64,000 nucleotides of DNA from Zygnema cylindricum (lineage: Eukaryota > Streptophyta > Zygnematophyceae > Zygnematales > Zygnemataceae), in NCBI GenBank assembly GCA_037447655.1, contig JBBHKE010002782.1:149851-213850 (forward strand). Reading direction: 5' to 3'. The notes under the pieces were generated by a model. That model searched no databases. It had not been told where the DNA came from and worked only from the letters and a program-made list of their open reading frames with translations. Positions 32,503-44,672 of this stretch are shown one piece after another (position 1 is the first letter of the stretch; each line of letters begins with the position of its first letter). The translations under genes and the position numbers were made by a program.

Positions 32503-33102
32503 TAGAAATAGTTGAAGGACATATATGTATTTTTTTTTGTTCTAATGTGATTGTTTTTTTTTTTTAATTAATATGTTACGTCGTACAATGTTGAATGATG
32601 AAAAATGGAATCTGCATATGGCCTTTACTCCTTTTTTTAGAAGTTGCATGCGCTCGGAGAGGTAGAGAGAGAAGGCCATGGGTGCTTGTCTGTGAACGAC
32701 AATTATAATGACCAAAAAATAACATTTCGCAAGAATTGAACCTGCGCCTATGTACGTCGCCTATTATCCACTGATAACCGTCCTTAACTAGTTGATGTAG
32801 ATTTTCCGATGTATATATGAGGTGTGATAATATTTTGAATACATTTTTTTTTTTACCTATCATTTAACGGAAAGCATACAAATTGGCGTACATGTTCAAT
32901 TCAATTTTTTTAACATGTACGGATTTGTATAGAAAAAAAATCATTAACGTTTTTTGCGATTTTTTCAAATCGACCTCTTCAGTTTCTACGTATTGTACGC
33001 GCGTTCGAATTGTACGTAGATTACGTTTTGAACAACTATAGCCATATTGTATGTTTTGCGTACAATATGCATATTGTATGGGCCTACTTTCACCTACTTT
33101 TT

Positions 33103-33692
33103 AATTTCGGTTACGGAACTACATTTTATAACTTCAAAATTGTAATAACTAGTGTTGGGTATCGGGTAAATTCATATCACGATAATCTCAATATTCGATA
33201 TATTGAATATTGATCGAGCAAAATCCTCGATATATCGTACTAGGACCAACATAAACTATCGCGATATATATATCGCGATATAGAGTATTTTTTATATTTA
33301 ATATTTTATATTTTTATATAATATATTGTTTTAGCGAAAAAGACAATTTTTTTGATACGCCATGTACGACGTGATTTTCGTTCCGTGACTTAAAGTTAGA
33401 CGCCAAAAAATGTAACCGACAAAAAGAACTAATTCTGTAATTCATATAATTACTTATTTGAGGCATGGTTACATCATGAGGTCTCTATAATAGTACGGAA
33501 AACAAAATTTTTGTATTAGGGTGGACTTCCATCAGGCGTCTCAGTGTATGTACGGAAAATTTTGCTAAAAGGCGTGCCTTCTATTAGGTCGGGACGGTAA
33601 ACCACTTTTTATTTGCGTGGCTCATTTTGGTTGTAACGCGTAGGTTAATATTAGAGGGATAAAATCTTGAAATAATCTTAGAATGCAAAGTT
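33103..33692. other. AT-rich region with TATCGCGATA palindrome
   Basis: No gene recognised. A perfect 24-base palindrome built of two TATCGCGATA units lies at 33257-33280, and related ATCGATAT motifs surround it. It resembles the DNA at 14299-15236. Confidence 0.55.
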
Positions 33693-33697
33693 TGAAC

Positions 33698-34702
33698 TGT
33701 TGAAATAAGTAGTTTTTGTATTTTCTAGGTCTAAAATAAATTAGCGGAAACATATATAGAAAATGATGGCAGCCTGCCTCCATGTCTTCTCTCTTTCCCC
33801 CATACTTGTTGTAGTCACTGAAGGAGAGAGAGAGCGATGGATCCATGGCTGCCTCAGCTCCATAGGAAGGACTAAAGAGTGACTAAGTCACTCTCAACAA
33901 AATATTGAGTTCGGCGAGACTCGAACCCTCGACCGGTAGAGCGCGACGTAGCCGTTAGCTCTAACCAGTCTGTCGTAGAAGTCCGTTAGATGATATAGGG
34001 TTTCATTTATATTTCATCTATTGTATTACACTAAAATGATTTAACTAAAATATGGACGAAACGAACATACAACTTGTTAAGGTTTAGTGCGAACGTCATT
34101 TCGCACAAAACAAAAGAAACGGACATTTGTTTTAAACGGTTGACGTTTAATGTCGGATTTAATCCGACGGCGCACGTCATCGCCGAGATCGCGGAATGGT
34201 CACTTTGGATTTTATGGACGTGGCATGACGTGGCGCCGCGTGGAAGGATGACACTCGGTCGCGAGAATTCCGGAGAATATACGAACGAGTGGAAAAATGA
34301 CACGCGTCCACTCAGTAGCCTTGTCGTACACCGGCCGTACAGAAAGGACATCGGTCGTAGTACTTTTCTGTACTTTACAGTAATATGATTGGTTCGTACT
34401 TTAGTAGATAGGGGTTGTGAGAGAGATTTAGGACTTAGGAGATTTTGGTTGATAGACACCTCTCTCTCTAAGAGAGCCTTGAATAAATTGGCATTTTTGC
34501 CGGCTCATAACTTATCGACTGGTTGGCCGTTTTCAATGATTTTTTTTGCTACGGACTCAGGGGAGTATAGGCTACACAGAGGTGCAGTCAAATTGTCAGT
34601 TTACCTTCTAGGGCAGCAGTGGTTGTGGCTTAAAGTGGGTTAGTTAAATACTATCTAGAGGCTTCCTGTATTCTGTGGTCCAATGGAGGACACAGAATTA
34701 CA
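33698..34702 (+). repeat. RE5 5' LTR
   Basis: 1005 bp, TGTTGAAATAAG to ACAGAATTACA. The TATA position near 34486 reads GAATAAAT. An antisense tRNA-like module lies at about 33915-33985. Gag begins at the ATG at 34683, 20 bases before the LTR end. Confidence 0.93.
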
Positions 34703-37700
34703 GGTTATGGGCCCACCCTCTAGGGTGCCCACCTTCAATGGATCTGGGTTCATCTATGGTGAAGCCATGATGATGGGAGCTTTGTGTGAAAAACGATACT
34801 GGGGTATCGTCAGTGGACAAGTGAAACGTCCACCTTTGGGAACTCCACCAGGATTTAGGGGAGTAAGGTTTCCTGCAACAACGGTTACCTCAGCGGAGGA
34901 GGCAGATGATGGGGACAGCAGTGTGTCCGAAAAGGGGAAGGGGAAGGAGACACCCCTCACTCCTATTGCCACAGTATCAGGAGCGGCGACCGTGAAGAGC
35001 GTGGAGAACGAGACTCAAATGTGGGAGGATGTAAACATGGCTGCCAAGAACTTCATTTTGAGGCACCTCACTCAAGGTTTGGCCACTCCTCATCTTCACA
35101 TATACAAGGCCGAGGAGTTGTGGATGAGTTTGGTGGAGATTTATAGAGCTGGAACTATTCAGGAGCTCCAGTTGGCTGAGCAAAAGCTAGTGAGTTACAC
35201 TTACAAAGGAGGAAAGATGTTAGATTACTGTAATGATCTTTCTTGTTTGTATATGGAAATGGAAAGTGCCGGGTGGACAGGTACAATGAAAATAAAAGTT
35301 AACACCCTTATCATAAAATTACCAGATGAGTTCGAAAACATAGTGTACCTAGTATAAGGAATGCCTGATAGTTCATGGAAATGGAACACAGTAGTCACGA
35401 TGATACTTGTGCAGGAAAACACAATGGAGATTAGGAGAGGAGGAACGAGCATTCAAGCTCTAGCAGCAGGAGGGGACCGATGGGGGAAGGACCTGAAGAA
35501 ACCTTATAGAGGGGAAAAAGATCATTCTGGGGGATAGAGGCCCCTAAAGGGTCTTTGTCATTATTGCAAAAAGCCGGGACACTTTATCGCAGATAATGTT
35601 AAGCTATCAGAGCTGAGGCTCCAAGAGAACCGTGGAGGGGGTTTTTCCGGTGGGAAGAAAAAGGCACTTGTGGTTACAAAAGTGTCAGGAGAAACCGAGG
35701 ATGAGTCCTCTGAGGAGGATGGGGAGCTTCTTCTTGACGAGAGTCTGGAGGAGAAAGAGATTCCTCGGAGGCAAAAGTGTGCCCTTGGAGCAATCCGCGA
35801 AGCTCCACAGGAAGAATGGATAATCGACTCAGGTGCATCCATACATATGTGTCGTGATAAAGAACTCTTCACTAAGTTAAGAAAGATTCCTACTGTAGAG
35901 ATAGAGTATGGGGATAGGAGAGTGGTTACTACAGATCTAGTGGGATCATTAGATCTAAAAGTCTTAGTGGAAGGTAAGACTTCTATACTTACATTCTCAA
36001 ATGTACTTTACATTCCTTAGCTGAGTAAAAATCTTGTCTCTACGTCTGTGTTAGATGATAAAGAGTTTGATACCTTCACTAGAAAGGGAGTCTTTACAGC
36101 TAAGTATGGGGATGAAGTTTACTTCACAGCAGATAAGGGTAGCTAGGGAATGTTTAGGCTTAACCTGAGTAGTGAAAAGAAGAATGCTTACTATGTTGGT
36201 GTATCTAAGGTGATGATTTGGCATAAGCGGTTGGGGCATGTGCATTTTGATAGGTTAAGGGAGATGAAAAAAACTTGGGGTAGTAGATGGCATTCAGTTT
36301 GGGGATAATGAAATGATGGATGATTGTAGTGGTTGTGCTCAAGGTAAGGCTAACAGACTTGCCTTTCCCAAAGCCGCCACATATAGAGGTGAGAAAGTGT
36401 TAGATTTGGTCCACACAGATATTTAGGGACTTGCAAAAGTACCTTCGGTTGGAGGAAAGAGGTTTATGATGACAATAACTGATGACTGGTCTAGATACTA
36501 TAGAGTCTACTTTCTGAAAACAAAGTCTGAAGCATCAACTTACTTCAAAGAATATAAAGCTTGGAGTGAGAAGTTGCATGAAACCCCCATTAAGAGGATA
36601 AGGAGTGATAATAGGGGGGAATATACCTCTAACGAGTTTGAGGAATATCTGAGAGATGAGGGAGTGCAGCACCAGAAAACTGTACCATATAACCCGGAAC
36701 AAAATGGGGTAGCTGAGAGGTTTAATCGAACACTAGGAGATAGTGTACGCAGTATGTTGGCAGACAAGAAAATAGGAAAGAGATTTTGGGCAGAAACAAT
36801 GAACTGTGCCAACTACATTAAGAATAGAGTCCTTACCTCAGCTGTAAAGGGAGTGACAACTTATGAGAGATGGGTTGGAAGGAAACCAGATATCTCACAC
36901 CTTAAAGTATTTGGTAGCCAAGTTTACAGTCTTGACACGGATAGGAAAAAATGGAAACTTGATGCTAAGGGAAAACCTAGATACTTTGTGGGATATGATG
37001 AGGATGTTAAGGGATATAGAGTCTATGACTTAGGAAAGAAAGATATTATTCTGGTCAAACACTTAGTTGTCATGGATGAAGGGAAGTCATTTGACCCCTT
37101 CAAATATACAAAGAAGATAAGGATCAGATTTGAGTCCGAAAGTGAGGAGAATTCGGTCGTTCCTGAAAGGGACATGAATGAAACCGTGATTACAAATTCA
37201 GGGGAGATCCAAGATATATGAGACTCACCGAAAACCTCACATACTCCTATGGACTTTGAGGAGATAGAAGAAGCGTGACAAGAACCGGTTTCCATGGACA
37301 GGGGAGCCGATGTGAAAGTGAGAAGAAATCTAAGACTTCCATCCATTCTTGCTTTGGAGTTTGAGGGAGGAAGGAGGAGCAACAAAAGATTACAGGAAAA
37401 ACAAGCCGCTCATAAGGTAACTAAGCTATCTCAACCTGATGAGCCTCAGTCTTACTCGGAGGCAGTGAATAGTCCAGAGAAAGAAAGATGGATTAGAGCT
37501 ATAAATGATGAGATGGCTTCTATCATGGAAGCAAATTCTTGGGAACTAGCAGATTGTCCTCAAGACAGAAAACCTATTGGGTGTAAATGGGTATTTAAAC
37601 TAAAACTGAACCCAGATAATACCATTGAAAGTTATAAGGCTCGATTGGTAGCGAAAGGATTCACCCAAAAAGAGGGGATTGACTATAAGGAGACCTTTGC

Positions 37701-39035
37701 TCTAGTTGTTCGGTTCCCATCAGTAAGGATTCTCCTCAGTCTGGCAGCAGCGAAAGACATGGAGATACATCAAATTGACATTAAGAATGCTTTCCTCAAT
37801 GGTGAGTTAGAGGAAGAAATTTTCATGAGACAACCCGTGGGGTTCGTGGAAGAAGGAGAAGAGAGCAAAGTCTGCAGGCTCATAAAGTCCTTATATGGAC
37901 TAAAGCAGGCTCCCCGACAGTGGAATAAGAAACTAGATGAGTTTCTTACCAGTCTGGGATATATCCGTATCAGCTCTGACCATTCTATCTATATGTTTGA
38001 AGATGAGAATGGTGTCATTTTTATTGCAATTTATGTGGATGATCTGCTTATGTTGAGTAAATCCTTCGAAAAGATCAATAAGTTATAAACATATCTTAGA
38101 AGCAGATTTGATATGAAGGATTTAGGGGAGGCAAAATATATTATAGGGATTCAAATGGAGAGAGATAGGGGGAAGAAGATTATCACACTTACTCAGAAAG
38201 AAGCAATAGGTAATATGCTTGAGAAATTCCAGATGGAAAATGCTAACAGTTGTACCACTCCCATGGACTTGAAAAAAGTAAGTGATGGGAGTGTGGAACG
38301 AGGAGTGATGATCTTAGATGATCAAATGAATACAGAAGAGAGAGAGAGTTTATGAAGACTATTCCTTATAGACAGGTCGCAGGAAGTTTAATCTATTTTA
38401 TTAATTGTTCGCGGCCGGACATAGCGGCAGCAGTTGGAGTACTCAGTAGGAGTCTTAATGATCATAGGAAGAGGGATTGGGAGGCAGCCAAGAGAGTCAT
38501 GAGATATCTGGTAGGAACCAGAGAGTTATGGTTGCACTTTGGAGGGGAGCACACTGACATCACTACTTGGAGTGATGCTAGTTATGGGGACGCACTTATG
38601 AGACGATGCACTTCTGGGTATGTGTTGTATGTTGGGGAAGGTGCATGTTGTTGGAGCAGTAAGCAACAAAAGGTGGTTGCTTAGTCCATTATGGAGGCTG
38701 AATACATGGCCTCTTGTTCTGCTGTGAAAGAGTTGATGTGGGTCAAGTCCTTGCTGCAAGAACTGGGGTATATGAATGAGGGAGTGCATGAAGTGTTTTG
38801 TGATAATCAAGCGGCCATAGTAATTGCAGCCAATCCAAAACATCATTTTAAGGCTAAACATATTGACATAAGATTAAGTTTTGTAAGATAAAAAGTTGAG
38901 AATAAAATAGTGAATCTTGAATATAGATCTGATGAGGAAATGGTAGCGAACATGATGACCAAACCTGTGCCCTCACCAAAGTTAAAATACTGTAGGGAAA
39001 AATATGGATTAAAAGAAAAATTAAAAATCGACTAG
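34683..39035 (+). pseudogene. RE5 gag-pol polyprotein
   Basis: Single-frame copia layout. Gag starts MEDTELQVMGPPSRVP in the LTR and is open to a Gln-to-TAA stop at 35355-35357. The zinc knuckle (CHYCKKPGHFIADN, near 35560) has lost its last Cys. Protease DSGA is near 35827. Stops follow at 36018-36020, near 36146 and at 36424-36426, with a frameshift near 36270. Integrase is open from 36466 to 37221 with RSDNRGEYTS and QNGVAERFNRT. RT is open from 37294 to 38088 with [21 protein letters not shown] and the YVDD box near 38032, then a stop. A GA-run shift with overlapping ATGA at 38352-38355 precedes RNase H, which has stops at 38682-38684 and 38889-38891. The final stop is at 39033-39035. Confidence 0.93.
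34703..34717 (+). other. RE5 primer-binding site (half tRNA-iMet type)
   Basis: GGTTATGGGCCCACC directly after the LTR, a perfect copy of the motif. The ATG inside it is in frame with gag. Confidence 0.88.
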
Positions 39036-39048
39036 AAAATAAACGGAG
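39036..39048 (+). other. RE5 polypurine tract
   Basis: AAAATAAACGGAG directly before the 3' LTR; one C interrupts the purines. Confidence 0.75.
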
Positions 39049-39305
39049 TGTTGAAATAAGTAGTTTTTGTATTTTCTAGGTCTAAAATAAATTAGAGGAA
39101 ACATATATAGAAAATAATGGCAGCTTGCCTCCATTTCTTCTCTCTTTCCCCCATACTTGTTGTAGTCACTGAAGGAGAGAGAGAGCGATGGAGCCATGGC
39201 TGCCTCAGCTCCATAGGAAGGACTAAAGAGTGACTTAAGTCACTCTCAACAAAAGGTTGAGTTCGGCAGGACTCGAACCCCCGACCGATAGAGCGCGACG
39301 TAGCC
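39049..39305 (+). repeat. RE5 3' LTR, first part
   Basis: The first 257 bp of the LTR up to the RE6 insertion. The last five bases, TAGCC (39301-39305), are the left copy of the RE6 target duplication. Confidence 0.92.
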
Positions 39306-40349
39306 TCTAGAAAATAATGGTTTTTAAAGTATTTTCTAGGTCAGAAATAAGAAAGAAGCCGAGGCAGTCTACCTCTAACTTCTCTCTCCAACTCTCAAAC
39401 TTGTCGCAGTCACTGAGAAATTGGAGAGGAAGCTAGAGCCATGGCTACCTAGGCTATCCTGAGGTTTACGGGAAATATATATTTGGGGTTTATTAAGTAA
39501 AAATATATGCGGCGGCCACAGGATTTGATCCTGGTACCTGTCGACAGGCAAGCTACCGGTAGCCGGTAACCTTAGCCGTTAAGTATAGAAGTAGTATTAC
39601 GTACTATAAAGTTTGATAACTATTTAAACATTATTACGTGAGATAAATCGTTTAACTATAGTTGTTTACGGGATACATAGAACCGGTAGTGTAAAAGTAC
39701 AAATTGCGGTACAAATAAGAAATCAATACCGCGCATTGATTTCGTAAGCGAGACAAATACCGCGCATGTATTTATTACGGCTCCGATCAAATGTGAATTT
39801 AATCGGACGACCAGAAATAGCGCCGAGATCTCGGAAGAAGAATTCGGCGGTTTATGGGCATCCTCACATCGGATGACACGTGGCGAAATTACATTGGATC
39901 GTGGTATCTCCAGAGATTACGACACCGAATCCGGATATGACATGTGTCGACATTTAGGCCATGTTGTACAATTTCCGTACATAAAGTACACCGGCGACTG
40001 TACTTTTGTGTACGAAGGAGAAATCTGATTGGTTCTGTACATCAGTAGATAGAGTCTGTGAGAGAGATAGGACTTAGAAAAATTAGGAGATACGGTCCTC
40101 TCTCCCAGAGAGCTTCTATACAAAAGGTCAACTTTGACCCTCCATAACTTACTGTTCAGGGGAGCAAATTCAAAGATTCTTTTTGCTATTGACTCAGGGA
40201 AGTCTTTCCTTCACAAAGGTGCAGGTGGTCAGAGATTTTGTCTGCTAGGGTGGCTGTTGTTTTTGCTGAAACATAAAGGGGTCAGGGTTATCCTAGAGGC
40301 TTATTGGAAGCTGTCCACTCTGAGGACTTATGGAGGTCTCAGAGTTTCA
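39306..40349 (+). repeat. RE6 5' LTR
   Basis: Starts TCTAGAAAATAATGG (the 3' copy has TGTAGAAATTAATGG) and ends CAGAGTTTCA. An antisense tRNA-like module lies at about 39513-39595 and includes GGATTTGATCCTGG, whose complement forms a T-arm-like stem and loop. A CTCTCTCCCAGAGAG hairpin precedes a TATACAAAAG element near 40108-40125. Confidence 0.93.
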
Positions 40350-43300
40350 CGTTATGGGCCCACCCTCTAGGGTACCAATCTTTAATGGAACTGGCTTCAT
40401 ATATTGGGAAAGTATGATGATAGGTGCTCTATGCAAAAAAAGGTTTTGGGGGATAGCGAGTGGACGGTTGGGGCGTCCATCAAGTCTTGGAATTCCTCCA
40501 GGTTTTGGAGGAAACAGATTCACCAGGAAAGAGGATCCACCTTCAACGGAGGAAACAAAAGAAGGAGAGGTGGTGGACAAAGAAAAGGAGAAGGAGACGA
40601 CCACACCAATAGCAACTGGTTCGGCATTCTTGTCACCTATTTTGAGGAACGAGGAGAATGATAATGAAATATGGGACTTCAACAATATGGCGGCAAAGCA
40701 CTTTGTCCTACGCCATCTCACTCAAGGACTTGCATGTCCTCATTTGCAGGTCGAAAGGGCATCCGATCTTTGGATGGCTCTCATAGAGATGAATCGAAGT
40801 AGTACGATTCAGCAACAACAATTGGCTGCTCAAAAAGTTAACAGTATGTATACAAAGGGGGAAATATGTTGGATTTTTGCAATGAGCTTGCTACACTCTT
40901 CATGGAGCTAGAGAGTGCGGGAAAAGATTTTATTGAAAAAGAAAAGGTTAACTGTTTACTGATGAAGTTACCTGATGAGTTCGAAAACATACTCAACCGT
41001 GTGCAGGACTTGCCGGACTCAAGGTGGATATGGAACTCAGAGGTAGGGATGATTCTCGTTCGAGAGAATACGATTGAGATCCGAAGGGGAGGAAAGAGTG
41101 GCCAAGCCTTGGCAACCGCGACTGATTGGAGGAACAAGGATTCCCCAAACCGGTCAAAAACTATGGGGGTTGGGAGCAGAAAAAACAGGCCGACGAGTTT
41201 GAACCAAGGGCTCCCAAAGGATTATGTCATTTTTGTAAGAAACCGGGGCACTATATGGCAGAGTGCACTAAGCTAACCGAGCTGCGGTTAAAAGAGGGGC
41301 AGACCGGTGGTACCCCAAGAGGAAAGAAAAAGGCCCTTGTCACACAGGTACTTGAGGCGGAATCCGAGGACGAGGACCATGAGCTCCTTTTGGATGAGGA
41401 CTTGGAGGCGAAAAATGAGGTCGAAATTCCACGAAGGCAGAAATGTGCTTACGGTGGATTGAAAGGTGAAGCATGCTGGATTATAGATTCAGGTGCCTCC
41501 ATGCACATGTGTAAGGATAGGCACTTGTTCACTAAGTTAAGAAAGATTCCCACCGTAGAGATAGAGTACAAGGATGGGAAGATAGTCACCACTACTCTTG
41601 TAGGATCGGTAGATCTGAAAGTGTTAGTAGAAGGAAAGACATCCATATTAACATTCTCCGATATATTGTTTATTCCGGAGCTGAACAAAAACCTTATCTG
41701 TACATCTGTATTAGATGATAAGGGTTTTTTCACTAGCACTAGGGAAGGAGTTTTTACTGCTAGTTTTGAGGAGGATGTCTATTTCATTGCTGAGAAAGGT
41801 AGCCATGGGATGTTTAGGCTGATTTTAAGTAATGAAACGAAGAAACTTTATTATGCTGGTGTTCATGATATTATGATGTGGCATAAGAGGCTTAGGCATG
41901 TAAATCTAGATAAGTTAAGAGAGATGAAAAAGATGGGAGTGGTGGAAGGGATTCAGTTCAGTGAGAGTGATGATATAAGTGATTGTAGTGGGTGTGCTCA
42001 AGGTAAAGCACACAGATTACCCTTTCCTAAATCAGCCACCTACAAGGGAGAAAAACTTCTAGATCTAGTACACACAGATATTTGGGGACCGGCTAGAGTG
42101 CCCTCACCGGGGGGAAGAGATTTATGATGACTATAACTGATGATTGGTCTCGGTATTCGCGGGTGTATTTTTTGAAAAACAACTCAGAAGCTGAGGATTG
42201 TTTTAGACAATATAAAGCATGGAGCGAAAAACTCCATGAAAATCTAATCAAGAGCATAAGGAGTGACAATGGTGGAGAGTATACTTCTAACCAGTTTGAG
42301 GATTTTTTGAGGGAAGATGGGGTCCAACACCAAAAGACAGTTCCAGAAAATCCGGAACAGAATGGGGTAGCTGAAAGGTTAAATAGAACACTAAGTGATA
42401 GTGCTAGAAGTATGTTGTCAGATAAAAAGATAGGAAAAAGGTTTTGGGCAGAAGCAATGAACTGTGCTAATTACCTCAAAAATAGAGTTCTTATTTCAGC
42501 TATAAAAGATCAAACACCTTATGAGATATAGACAGGCCGGAAACCAGACATATCTGACTTAAAGGTTTTAGGCAGTCAAGTATTCAGTCTAGATACAAAT
42601 CGGTCTAATTGGAAGCTAGATCCTAAAGGAAAACATGGATACTTATTAGGATATGATGAGGATGTTAAAGGATATAGAGTTTATGATCTAAAAAGGGAAG
42701 ATATAATCTTAGTAAAGCATCTAGTAGTTATGGATGAAGGAAAGTCTGTGGATCCCTTCAAATATACGAAGTCAGTAAAAATCAGATTTGAGTCAGAAAA
42801 TTCTGATGACTTTGAGCTTCCTAACTATCCAAGTTTTAGAGAAGATGACATTCTTGCAGGTACAAATCAGACCGAAAAGGACTCGGCTGTGGAAACTCCA
42901 GTGACAACTCTACCCGAAGCGGAAGACGTGGTGGAAATTGATGCGGAATCAAGGGATAGGGGAGAAGCCGAGTTTGTTCGAAAGAATCCACGAGAACCAT
43001 CTATTTCGGCCTCAGATTTTGAGGGGGGAAGGAGAAGTAGCCAAAGACTACAAGAAAAACAGGTTAATAACAAGGTAACTAAACTATCTCATCAAGATGA
43101 ACCTCAAACTTATGGAGAGGCGATGACTTGTCCAGAAAGAAATCGGTGGAAGACAGCCATCAATGAGGAGATAGCCTCAATTATGGCAGCCGATACTTGG
43201 GAGCTGGTGGATTGTCCACCTAACCGAAAACCAATCGGTTGTAAGTGGGTTTTCAAGTTAAAACTGAACCCAGATAACACAATCTAGCGCTACAAGGCCC

Positions 43301-44659
43301 GATTAGTGGCAAAGGGATTTACACAAAAAGAGGGAATTGACTACGAGGAAAACTTTGCCCCGGTGGTCAGATTTCCCTCCGTCCGCATACTTCTCAGCTT
43401 GGCAGCAGCGAAAGACATGGAAGTGCACCAGATGGACATCAAGACAACCTTTTTGCATGGAGAATTGGAAGAGGATATCTTCATTTGACAACCCGAAAGG
43501 TTTGTGGAGGAAGGAGAGGAGAGTAAGGTATGCCGGCTGATTAAATCTCTTTATGGTTTGAAACAGGCGCGTCGACAGTGGAATAAGAAGCTTGATGAGT
43601 TTCTTACCGGTCTGGGATATATCCGGATCAGCTCAGATCACTCAATCTATGTTTTCGAAGATGAGGAAGGTTTTATATTTATTGCAATTTATGTTGATGA
43701 TTTGCTTGTCTTAAGTAAATCAATGGAAAAAATTAATAAACTGAAAACCGATCTTAAGGGGAGATTTGAAATCAAGGATATGGGGGAAGCAAAATTTATT
43801 TTGGGAATTCAAGTAGAGAGAGACCGAAAAAGAAGATTGACTCAAAAGGAAGCAATAGGGAACATGCTTGAAAAATTTCAAATGGATAAAGCTAATAGTT
43901 GTACAACTCCAATGGAGTTGAAGAAGGGAAGTGAGGGGAGTGAGGAAGAAAGATTCATAATCTCCTGAAGAACAGAAGTTCATGCAGACTATTCCTTACA
44001 GGCAAGTAGTGGGACGTCTAATCTATTTTATGAATTGTACCCGGCCGGATCTAGCTGCAGCTGTAGGAGTGCTGAGTAGAAGTCTAAATGCTCCCACTAA
44101 GAGTGATTGGGAGGCAGCTAAGAGAGTCCTTAGATATTTGATAGGAACTAGGGATCTATGGTTGCATTTGGGTGGGGAGAATACTGACATCACTACTTGG
44201 AGTGATTCCAGTTATGGTGATGCTCCGATGAGGAGATGCACTTCTGGATATGTATTATATGTGGGTGATGGGGCTTGCTGTTGGAGTAACAAACAACAAA
44301 CGGTTATTGCTTAGTCCACCATGGAGGCTGAGTATATGGCCTCTTGCTCTGCTATAAGAGAATTTATGTAGGTCAAGTCTTTGCCTGGTGAGCTTGGTCA
44401 CCTTAAAAGTGGTGTGCAGAAAATATTTTGTGATAATCAGGCAGCAATCGCTATTTCTGCCAATCCTTAACATCATTTTAAAGCCAAACACATAGATATT
44501 AGACTCACCTTTGTTAGAGAGAAAGTAGAAAATAAAATAATCAGTTTAGAGTAACGACCATATAGTGAGATGGTAGCAGATATGATGACCAAACCTGTGC
44601 CTTCCCCTAAGCTAATTTTCTGCAGGGAGAAATGTGGTCTGAAATTAAAGATTGACTAG
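40330..44659 (+). pseudogene. RE6 gag-pol polyprotein
   Basis: Gag starts MEVSEFHVMGPPSRVP in the LTR. A shift near 40835 and another near 41126-41270 break gag. The zinc knuckle CHFCKKPGHYMAEC is intact near 41222-41270, and protease DSGA is near 41487. Pre-integrase has HKRLRHVN and CSGCAQGK. A shift at about 42120 precedes the integrase, which keeps RSDNGGEYTS and QNGVAERLNRT. RT has YVDD near 43690. Stops: 42529-42531 (Trp to TAG), 43285-43287, 43486-43488 (Arg to TGA), 44312-44314 (Gln to TAG), 44369-44371 (Trp to TAG) and 44467-44469. RNase H ends at 44657-44659. Apart from these lesions the frame is long and well kept. Confidence 0.94.
40350..40364 (+). other. RE6 primer-binding site (half tRNA-iMet type)
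   Basis: CGTTATGGGCCCACC, one change from the perfect motif, directly after the LTR. Confidence 0.85.
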
Positions 44660-44672
44660 AAAATAAGGGGAG
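44660..44672 (+). other. RE6 polypurine tract
   Basis: AAAATAAGGGGAG, identical to the tract in RE1, directly before TGTAGAAATT. Confidence 0.8.

Larger units (their letters stand above)
29519..33102 (+). mobile_element. hAT-2: nearly full-length hAT transposon
   Basis: The left end GTTCAAAAGTAGGCG and right end CACCTACTTTT (inverted copies of each other) enclose a transposase gene in decayed form. The element is about 3.6 kb, normal for hAT. Subterminal sequence at both ends is shared with the MITEs. A piece at about 32590-32850 looks like an LTR fragment, with a CCATGGGTGC stretch and an antisense GGTTCAATTCT, and may be a later insertion. I could not identify a clear 8-bp target duplication. 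Confidence 0.82.

Noticed and set aside
32576-32863. 95-codon minus-strand frame in the 3' part of hAT-2
   Set aside because: It overlaps an LTR-like fragment with a tRNA-like segment and has no protein features.
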